DNA of 5,517 bases, from assembly GCA_025353435.1 (NCBI GenBank), contig JANXQR010000082.1:1-5517 (forward strand). The letters are read 5' to 3'. Both the position numbers and the translations under genes were made by a program. Of this stretch, positions 1-4,952 are shown one piece after another. Source of the DNA: Acidobacteriota bacterium. GTDB taxonomy: Bacteria; Acidobacteriota; Terriglobia; Terriglobales; Acidobacteriaceae. Below the pieces are notes generated by a model. The model searched no databases. It was not told the origin of the DNA and saw only the letters and a list, made by a program, of their open reading frames with translations. Every line of letters starts with the position of its first letter. Position 1 is the first letter of the stretch.

Positions 1-1650
1 CAGACCCAGCAGCAGTCGGGTGCCGACTCCGCGTCTCAGTCCGCCAGCCTCGCTGGATCGCCTTCCCCGACTCAGCCTGGGGCCACTGCTCAACCCGCCA
101 TCGCCGCAGCCGCAGAGACTGAGACAACCGTCGAGAATCCGAACTACCGTATCGTATTTACCAATCGCGGCGCCCAGGTCAAGCATTGGATACTCAAGCA
201 CTATTTCGATTCCACCGGTAAGCCGCTCGACATGGTGCAGGCGGAGGCGGCTTCGCGCTTCGGCCTGCCGCTCTCGGTCTTTACTTACGATGACGCGCTC
301 ACGTCGCAGGTGAATCAGGCTCTCTACCAGGCCTCCGCGACGGGTACCGTCCAATCCCCCGCTGCCGTCACGTTCCACTATCAGCAGAATGGCGTCGACG
401 TGCTCAAGACCTTTCGCTTTGAAGCGGGATACGTCATCACCGCTGAGCTGCAGGTGCGCCGCAACGGACAATCCGTGCGCTCCCTGCTGGCATGGCCCGC
501 AGGCCTCGGCGACATGGAAGAATTCCAGGGCCGCAGCACCATCCCCGGCCTCTCCCGCACGCCCTCCATGTTTGCCTGGTCAGTTGCCGGCAAGCAAGAC
601 ACGGAGGCTTCCGGCAAGGTCTCAAATAACAACACGCTCGATGGCGACTACGAGTGGGCCGCGACCGCCGACCTCTACTTTGCGGCCGCATTCCTGCCCG
701 AGGTTCCCCAGCGCGCCAGCGTGGTCACGCTCCATCACACCATCGATCTGCCCACTGACCTCACCAATCCCAGCAGCGACAAAAAGCCTGCAGACGTCAT
801 CGGTCTGGCCGTGGGCGACACCAGCGGATTTACGCGCGTGCGCCTCTATGCCGGACCCAAGCAGTTGGACCTTCTCGCCAGCATCCACTCCTCCGGCGAC
901 GACGCCAAACTCACCGGCCCCACTCTCGAGCCGCTCATCCAGTTCGGTTGGCTCACCATCATTGCCAAGCCCCTCTTTCTTACCCTGCGCTACCTTTACG
1001 CGCACGGCATTCCCAACTGGGGCTGGGACATCATCATCCTCACCGTTCTCTTCAATATGCTCATGCTGCCCACCCGCATCATGATGATGCGAAGCTCGCT
1101 GAAGATGATGCGCATCCAGCCCAAGGTCGAAGCCATCAAGCGCAAGTACGCGAATCTCAAGGCCACTGACCCCAAGAAGGCCGAGATGAATGCGGAAATG
1201 ATGACGCTCTATAAAACTGAGGGCGTCAACATGTACGGCGGCTGCCTGCCACTGATCATCCAGATGCCGCTTTTCTTCGCCTACTTCCGCGTCCTGCAGA
1301 ACACGGTCGAGCTGCGACAGGCGCACTGGTACTGGCTCACCGATCTCTCTACCCCCGACCCGCTGCACATCCTGCCCATCATCATCATCGCCACCATGTT
1401 CCTCACCCAGTTCATTACACCGTCGCCGGGCATGGACCCCGCGCAGCGCCGCATGATGGCCATTATGATGCCCATCATCTTCGGCTTCACGCTGTGGCAC
1501 TACGCCTCCGGCCTGGCCGTCTACTGGTGCACCGGTAACCTCATCAACCTCGGGATTCAGGTCGCCATCAACCAGTCGCACATTGGCAAGGAGATGCACG
1601 CCATCGCCGCCAAACGCGCCGCCAAAAAGACCATCCAGGGCCGCCGATAA
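1..1650 (+). CDS. yidC: Membrane protein insertase YidC (Oxa1 family), 5'-partial
   Basis: YidC inserts and folds inner-membrane proteins, alone or with SecYEG. The frame is open from base 1, so the true start and the first transmembrane helix lie left of the window; the ATG at 232 is internal. Of 549 visible residues, about 1-42 are a Gln/Ser/Ala/Pro-rich linker. Residues ~45-300 are the periplasmic beta domain (opening near 'FTNRGAQVKHW'). Residues ~310-525 are the Oxa1 core, with hydrophobic segments near 312-335, 341-357, 413-432, 456-473 and 486-525. Core landmarks are QPK in the cytoplasmic loop, YGGCLPLIIQMP at 412-423 and VELRQA at 436-441. A basic tail ends the protein. A gapless match to the E. 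coli core from memory puts Asn352 where E. coli has the groove Arg366. The gene is followed by its own terminator, so it is probably transcribed separately from blaI. Family assignment is very secure. Confidence 0.97.
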   Translation, partial: QTQQQSGADSASQSASLAGSPSPTQPGATAQPAIAAAAETETTVENPNYRIVFTNRGAQVKHWILKHYFDSTGKPLDMVQAEAASRFGLPLSVFTYDDALTSQVNQALYQASATGTVQSPAAVTFHYQQNGVDVLKTFRFEAGYVITAELQVRRNGQSVRSLLAWPAGLGDMEEFQGRSTIPGLSRTPSMFAWSVAGKQDTEASGKVSNNNTLDGDYEWAATADLYFAAAFLPEVPQRASVVTLHHTIDLPTDLTNPSSDKKPADVIGLAVGDTSGFTRVRLYAGPKQLDLLASIHSSGDDAKLTGPTLEPLIQFGWLTIIAKPLFLTLRYLYAHGIPNWGWDIIILTVLFNMLMLPTRIMMMRSSLKMMRIQPKVEAIKRKYANLKATDPKKAEMNAEMMTLYKTEGVNMYGGCLPLIIQMPLFFAYFRVLQNTVELRQAHWYWLTDLSTPDPLHILPIIIIATMFLTQFITPSPGMDPAQRRMMAIMMPIIFGFTLWHYASGLAVYWCTGNLINLGIQVAINQSHIGKEMHAIAAKRAAKKTIQGRR

Positions 1651-1687
1651 GACACCGGAATGGGCCGCGCAACCCCATCCACGTCGC

Positions 1688-1715
1688 AAGGGCTTCGGCA
1701 CACGCCGGAGCCCTT
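1688..1715 (+). terminator. Probable intrinsic terminator of yidC
   Basis: Two 12-nt arms (1688-1699 and 1704-1715) pair with only one G-U wobble around a 4-nt ACAC loop. The stem begins AAGGGCT and closes AGCCCTT. The downstream bases (CTTCATTC) are only moderately T-rich, so it is not a textbook U-tract terminator. The hairpin starts 38 bp after the yidC stop and lies upstream of the blaI promoter, so it would separate the two transcription units. Confidence 0.75.
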
Positions 1716-1773
1716 CTTCATTCGTCCCTGATTTTCAGCAATTCGTCACTCTGCTGAGAGAAAATGATCTATC

Positions 1774-1789
1774 TACGAAATCCTTCGTT
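1774..1789. promoter_or_regulatory. Putative BlaI operator 1 (upstream)
   Basis: The sequence TACGAAATCCTTCGTT is an inverted repeat with perfect ACGAA/TTCGT arms and a 4-bp centre. The outermost T/T pair is a mismatch, but two further bases on each side (TC/GA) are again complementary. It ends inside the -35 hexamer. It matches operator 2 in both arms and spacing, which supports a dimeric-repressor site. Assignment to the adjacent BlaI-family protein is inferred from position and from the known autoregulation of this family. Confidence 0.72.
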
Positions 1790-1815
1790 GACATTTACGA
1801 AGCTCTTCGTATAAG
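1788..1815 (+). promoter_or_regulatory. Sigma70-type promoter of the blaI-M56 operon
   Basis: A consensus -35 box TTGACA (1788-1793) lies 16 bp from a -10 box TATAAG (1810-1815). Predicted transcription start is about 1821-1823, only 4-6 nt before the blaI ATG. Operator 1 ends inside the -35 box, and operator 2 fills the spacer and touches the -10 box. Bound repressor should therefore block RNA polymerase directly. The promoter lies in a locally AT-rich stretch of an otherwise GC-rich window. Confidence 0.78.
1796..1811. promoter_or_regulatory. Putative BlaI operator 2 (spacer/-10 site)
   Basis: TACGAAGCTCTTCGTA is a perfect dyad with 7-bp arms (TACGAAG/CTTCGTA) around a 2-bp centre. It sits between the -35 and -10 boxes and overlaps the first two bases of the -10. 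Its centre is 22 bp from that of operator 1, about two helical turns, so two dimers would bind the same DNA face. Family knowledge: BlaI and MecI repress their own operons from paired dyads beginning TAC and ending GTA. Confidence 0.8.
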
Positions 1816-1826
1816 GTCACCTCATC

Positions 1827-2261
1827 ATGGAACGAACGGCCACATTGATACCCCGACCTACTGAAGCAGAGCTCGAACTCCTCCGCGTTATCTGGGACAA
1901 GGAGCCGGCCACGGTGCGAGAAATCTGCGATGAGCTGAATCGCGAGCGCGCCTTCGGTTACACAACTGTCCTCAAGCTCCTTCAGATCATGCATGTCAAG
2001 GGCCTCGTCCTTCGCGAGGAGTCCGCCCGCGCCCACGTCTATCGCTCCGCCATCACGCAGGACGCGATGCAAAGCCGCTTCCTCCGCGACCTCAGCGTGC
2101 GGCTCTTCTCCGGCTCTGCCGCGCAACTCGCGCTCCATGCCCTCGCCATGGATCAAGCCACGCCCGCGGAACTCGACGAGATCCGCGCCCTCCTCGAGCG
2201 CCGCGGCTCCCCATTAACGTCATCTGCTTCGAGACCCCCCGTGAGAAAGGACCAGCAATGA
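1827..2261 (+). CDS. BlaI/MecI/CopY-family transcriptional repressor
   Basis: This 144-residue protein is a cytoplasmic DNA-binding repressor, usually a dimer inactivated by proteolysis when its partner M56 protease senses a signal. Residues ~11-73 form the winged helix: the conserved opening PTEAELELLRVIW (11-23), ATVREI (28-33), recognition helix around GYTTVLKLLQIM (44-55), and wing ending in HVYR. Residues ~75-132 are the dimerisation and cleavage region, including the family-typical FSGSAAQLALHAL. Length is normal for the family (about 120-145). The ATG at 1827 gives the expected N-terminus. AAGG at 1813-1816 is a possible ribosome site but overlaps the -10 box, so the mRNA may be leaderless. 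The gene starts just after its two putative operators and overlaps the M56 gene by 4 bp, so the pair is translationally coupled. The target signal is unknown, and a role in beta-lactam resistance is not implied. Confidence 0.95.
   Translation: MERTATLIPRPTEAELELLRVIWDKEPATVREICDELNRERAFGYTTVLKLLQIMHVKGLVLREESARAHVYRSAITQDAMQSRFLRDLSVRLFSGSAAQLALHALAMDQATPAELDEIRALLERRGSPLTSSASRPPVRKDQQ
2246..2251 (+). promoter_or_regulatory. Ribosome binding site for the M56 gene
   Basis: AAAGGA lies inside the end of the repressor gene, 6 nt before the ATG at 2258. It fixes that start, which overlaps the repressor stop as ATGA. This is the classic layout for translational coupling of repressor and protease. 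Confidence 0.7.
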
Positions 2262-4063
2262 ATCACCTACTTCCCGCCATCGCCTGGACTCTCATCCATT
2301 TCTGCTGGCAGGCCGCGGCCATCGCCGCCTTCTATGGAGTAGCGAGCCTCCTGCTCGCCCGCCGCTCCAGCCAGACTCGCTATGCCGTTGCGCTGGCTGC
2401 ACTCCTGCTCATGCTGGCATCGGCCGCCATCACGTTCGGCTGGCAGCTCCGTGTCAACGCGGTCTTTGAACCCGCATCCACCTTGTCCTCGGCAGACACG
2501 CCAAGCCGTTTTCAACAGACCGTCGCCTACCCGTTTGCGCAGACCGCATCCGCGCTTTCGACAAGTGCTCCAAGCCCGTCCCTGCCCACGCTACTGCCCT
2601 GGATTGACGGCTTCTGGCTGATGGGCGTCTTCGTACTCTCGATCCGCAGCCTTGGTGGATGGTGGCTCATTCGCCGGCTTCGCGCCTCCGCTCACACCGC
2701 AATCCCCGCTGCCATCAGTGAGACCTTTCACCGCATTGCATCCAAGCTCGGCCTGCAACGCACAGTAGAGTTGGCCGTCAGCGGCTCGGTCTCCGGCCCC
2801 ATCACCATCGGCTTCCTGCGCGCCACCGTGCTGCTTCCCATCTGTGCGCTTACCTCTCTCGGACCAGATGAGCTTGAAGTCGTGTTAGCCCACGAGCTCG
2901 CCCACGTCCGCCGCGCCGACTTCCTCTGGAACCTCGTACAGACCTTCGCCGAAACCCTCTTCTTCTTCCATCCCGCCGTGTGGTGGATCGGCAGCTGCCT
3001 GCGCAATGAGCGCGAATTGTGCTGCGACGACCTCGCACTCGAGCTCTGCCCCAACCCGGTCATCTATGCCCGCGCGCTGTTCCACCTTGAGGAGCAGCGC
3101 TCGCGCCAGCCTCACCTCGCCATGGCACTCGACGGTAACCGCCCCGGTTCCACCCTCCGCATGCGCATCCTCCGCATCCTTGGCGAACCCATGTCACACG
3201 CCGCCCACACACCATCTCGCGCATTTTCCATTTCGGTCGCCATCGCCGGACTTCTGATCCTCGTGTTCCCCAGCTCGCAGGTCCTGGCCAGCCTCCATCC
3301 ACGCCAGGCGATTGCCCCCGTTGCTGCAAAGGTCCGGGTGCTTTCGACCGCAGTACTGCAAGACCCGCAAATGGCCGCCGCACCCGCACTCGCTCCATCG
3401 CCTGTTCCCGCGCCTGTCGCCGCTGTCACGCCTGTCGTTGCGCCGGCACCGGATCCACTTCCCGATCCCCAGGAGCCCACACCCGAGAGCGACAAACCTT
3501 CCCCCGGCAAGCACTCCTCATCTGAGGGCAAGTCAACCTATATCGACCGCATGAAGGCCGCCGGCTACGACGTCGATCTCGACAAATACATCGCCATGAA
3601 GATTCAGAACGTCACGCCTGAGTACGCGCATGAAATGTCGCAAATCGGGTTCGGCAAGCTGAGCGCCGACGACCTCATCGCCTGCAAAATTCAAGGCGTC
3701 AGCCCCGAGGCCATCGCGGAAATGAAGAAGCAGGGCCTCGAAGTCGCCAACGTGCAAGATGCCATCTCCTTCCGCATCTTCCAGGTCACGCCCGAGTTCA
3801 TCGCCGGCATGAAAGCCGCTGGCTACTCCAACCTCTCCACCAAGGAACTCATCGGCATGCGCGTTCAGGGTGTCACCCCTGAATACGCCCGCTCCATCAC
3901 CCAGCAATTCCCTGGCGTGACTGTCGAAGACCTGATCAAGACCAGAATCTTCAACATCGACGCGGAGTTCATCGCTTCTGCAAAGGCGCACGGATTCAAC
4001 AATCTGAAGCTTGAAAAACTCGTGCAGCTTCGCATCTCCGGCTTGCTCGACGACGAAAAATAA
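2258..4063 (+). CDS. M56-family (BlaR1-like) membrane metallopeptidase with C-terminal repeat domain
   Basis: This 601-residue protein is a predicted zinc protease and signal transducer of the inner membrane, probably the protease that inactivates the repressor encoded just upstream. Likely membrane helices lie near 5-34, 41-62, 118-138 and 322-344. The zinc motif HELAH is at 212-216, and the third ligand is probably Glu253 in ERELCCDD (E-x3-D, 253-257), as in BlaR1/MecR1. By BlaR1 topology the protease loop is cytoplasmic and everything after ~345 is outside. That outer part has a Pro/Ala-rich linker (about 372-418) and then six ~29-residue repeats (426-601). No penicillin-binding sensor with SxxK/SxN/KTG motifs is seen, so the stimulus is unlikely to be a beta-lactam bound in the usual way. 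The start overlaps the repressor stop (ATGA) and has a good ribosome site. Family call is secure; the sensing role of the repeats is inference. Confidence 0.94.
   Translation: MNHLLPAIAWTLIHFCWQAAAIAAFYGVASLLLARRSSQTRYAVALAALLLMLASAAITFGWQLRVNAVFEPASTLSSADTPSRFQQTVAYPFAQTASALSTSAPSPSLPTLLPWIDGFWLMGVFVLSIRSLGGWWLIRRLRASAHTAIPAAISETFHRIASKLGLQRTVELAVSGSVSGPITIGFLRATVLLPICALTSLGPDELEVVLAHELAHVRRADFLWNLVQTFAETLFFFHPAVWWIGSCLRNERELCCDDLALELCPNPVIYARALFHLEEQRSRQPHLAMALDGNRPGSTLRMRILRILGEPMSHAAHTPSRAFSISVAIAGLLILVFPSSQVLASLHPRQAIAPVAAKVRVLSTAVLQDPQMAAAPALAPSPVPAPVAAVTPVVAPAPDPLPDPQEPTPESDKPSPGKHSSSEGKSTYIDRMKAAGYDVDLDKYIAMKIQNVTPEYAHEMSQIGFGKLSADDLIACKIQGVSPEAIAEMKKQGLEVANVQDAISFRIFQVTPEFIAGMKAAGYSNLSTKELIGMRVQGVTPEYARSITQQFPGVTVEDLIKTRIFNIDAEFIASAKAHGFNNLKLEKLVQLRISGLLDDEK
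3533..4060 (+). repeat. Six-unit ~29-residue protein repeat array in the M56 protein
   Basis: Units cover residues 426-451, 452-480, 481-509, 510-538, 539-566 and 567-601. Typical units open VTPEF or VSPE, have a hydrophobic i/i+3/i+4 helix, a Gly-aromatic turn, a second helix near DLI, and end in K/R-I-x-x. This suggests a stack of helix-turn-helix pairs. The first unit lacks the VTPE opening and the last carries a short acidic tail. The repetition is at protein level; the DNA copies are diverged. Confidence 0.88.
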
Positions 4064-4092
4064 CCCTCCCTCAGCCTCGATCACATCCATCC

Positions 4093-4119
4093 TGCTCCGG
4101 AGACAGCGCCGCCGGAGCA
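4093..4119 (+). other. Intergenic hairpin between the M56 gene and the secreted-protein gene
   Basis: TGCTCCGG (4093-4100) and CCGGAGCA (4112-4119) are perfect 8-bp inverted arms around an 11-nt loop. No T-run follows, so it is not a standard intrinsic terminator. It may limit read-through or protect an mRNA end, which would set the third gene's level apart from the first two. No clear promoter is visible between it and the next start. Confidence 0.55.
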
Positions 4120-4143
4120 CAGGAAAGCCGCGTCCGCTTTACC

Positions 4144-4149
4144 AGGAGA
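4144..4149 (+). promoter_or_regulatory. Ribosome binding site for the secreted repeat protein
   Basis: AGGAGA lies 5 nt before the ATG at 4155. It selects this start over the in-frame ATG at 4011, which lies inside the M56 gene and would place 48 non-signal residues ahead of a good signal peptide. Confidence 0.75.
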
Positions 4150-4154
4150 ATTCC

Positions 4155-4946
4155 ATGAACAGTTTTCAACGCCTCGCCGTCGCCGCCCCGTTTGCCCTCG
4201 CCGCGCTTGCGCTCCATGCATACCCGCCCGCGCCGCTTCACGCGCACTGCGCCGTCGGCCCCAGCGACGAGCCCGGCAAGTTCAGCCTCCGTGTCTACGA
4301 AGGCGAAAGCGACTGCGACGAAGGCCGCCACTGCTCCTCCAACTTCAACCACGACCCGTTCTCGCGGCTCACCGGCATCACGCGCGCCGACCTTGCGCGC
4401 GACGGCGCTTCACTCACTGCCACTCTCGCAGCCGAGGCAGGCACTTTCACCTGCGCCGGCACCGTGCATGAAGGCGTGCTCTCAGGCGAGTCGGTCTTCA
4501 CTCCCGACCCCGCCTTCATCGATCGCATGGAGCACATGGGCTTCACCGGCTACACATCGGAGAAGCTTGAGGCCTACGCTTTCCTCGATGTCCAGAGCGA
4601 TTGGGTACGCTCCGTTCAGCAGACCGGTGTCAAGGGTCTCAATGAGGACAACCTCATCGCCCTGCACATCTTCAAAGTCGACCGCGACTACATTGCCGCC
4701 ATCACCGCGCTCGGCTACCCCATGCCCGACGCCGACAAGCTCATCGCCCTGCGTGTTCAAAAGGTCGATCCGGAAGAAGTCCGCCAAATCCGCGCCATGG
4801 GTTTCAAGCCATCCCTCGACGACCTGATCCAGATCCGCATCTTCCACATCACTCCCGAATTCATCCGCACCATGCAAGGGCGCGGCTTCAAGGACCTCAC
4901 CCTCGCCAAGCTCGTCCAAATCAAAATCTTCAAGCTCGACGAATAA
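4155..4946 (+). CDS. Secreted repeat protein related to the M56 protein's C-terminal domain
   Basis: This 263-residue protein has no function I can name. Residues 1 to ~22 or 30 are a signal peptide: Met-Asn-Ser-Phe-Gln-Arg, then an Ala/Leu core ending in Ala-Leu-His-Ala, with a second possible cut before His31-Cys32. The latter does not fit a lipobox. Residues ~35-114 form a compact, probably beta-rich domain with FSLRVYEG (43-50), Cys54 and Cys60 (C-x5-C), and AGTFTCAG (95-102). Disulfides are possible. Residues 115-263 are five ~29-residue repeats of the kind ending the M56 protein. I recall similar domains fused to M56 proteins in Acidobacteriota. The gene begins 91 bp after the M56 gene in the same direction with no visible promoter, so it probably belongs to the same operon. 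A periplasmic ligand-binding or modulating partner of the protease is a reasonable inference, untested. Confidence 0.85.
   Translation: MNSFQRLAVAAPFALAALALHAYPPAPLHAHCAVGPSDEPGKFSLRVYEGESDCDEGRHCSSNFNHDPFSRLTGITRADLARDGASLTATLAAEAGTFTCAGTVHEGVLSGESVFTPDPAFIDRMEHMGFTGYTSEKLEAYAFLDVQSDWVRSVQQTGVKGLNEDNLIALHIFKVDRDYIAAITALGYPMPDADKLIALRVQKVDPEEVRQIRAMGFKPSLDDLIQIRIFHITPEFIRTMQGRGFKDLTLAKLVQIKIFKLDE
4497..4943 (+). repeat. Five-unit ~29-residue protein repeat array in the secreted protein
   Basis: Units cover residues 115-145, 146-174, 175-203, 204-231 and 232-263. They follow the same pattern as the M56 array: V/I-[TD]-x-[ED]-[FY]-I opening, Gly-aromatic turn, DLI/KLI second helix, R/K-I-F-x end. 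The last two units match the last two of the M56 protein at 19 of 38 aligned positions by eye, and both proteins have a shortened 28-residue penultimate unit. Confidence 0.87.
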
Positions 4947-4952
4947 TTCCCC

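Noticed and set aside
232..234. ATG at 232 as the start of yidC
   Set aside because: The same frame is open to base 1 and encodes the linker and first strands of the YidC periplasmic domain, so this Met is internal.
622..1701. 359-codon open frame on the - strand opposite yidC
   Set aside because: It is antisense to a certain YidC, has His/Asp/Gly-rich low-complexity composition typical of the reverse of GC-rich coding DNA, and shows no domain I recognise.
1738..1756. CAGCA/TGCTG inverted repeat upstream of the promoter
   Set aside because: Only 5 bp arms with a 9-nt loop, no relation to the operator motif; likely chance.
2258..4063. Reading the BlaI-M56 pair as a beta-lactam resistance operon
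   Set aside because: No beta-lactamase or penicillin-binding sensor domain is encoded in the window; only the protease core and repressor resemble bla/mec systems.
3533..4120. 195-codon open frame on the - strand opposite the M56 repeat region
   Set aside because: Its apparent repetitiveness simply mirrors the repeats on the + strand; no ribosome site or family match.
4011..4154. In-frame ATG at 4011 as start of the secreted protein
   Set aside because: It lies inside the M56 gene in another frame, has no signal sequence, and would hide the clear signal peptide that follows AGGAGA and the ATG at 4155.
4242..4250. Lipoprotein attachment at Cys32 of the secreted protein
   Set aside because: The residues before the Cys are Leu-His-Ala-His, which do not fit a lipobox (Leu at -3, Gly/Ala at -1).
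3533..4943. DNA-level tandem repeats or CRISPR-like array
   Set aside because: The ~87-bp periodicity comes from protein repeats under coding constraint; no identical direct repeats with unique spacers are present.
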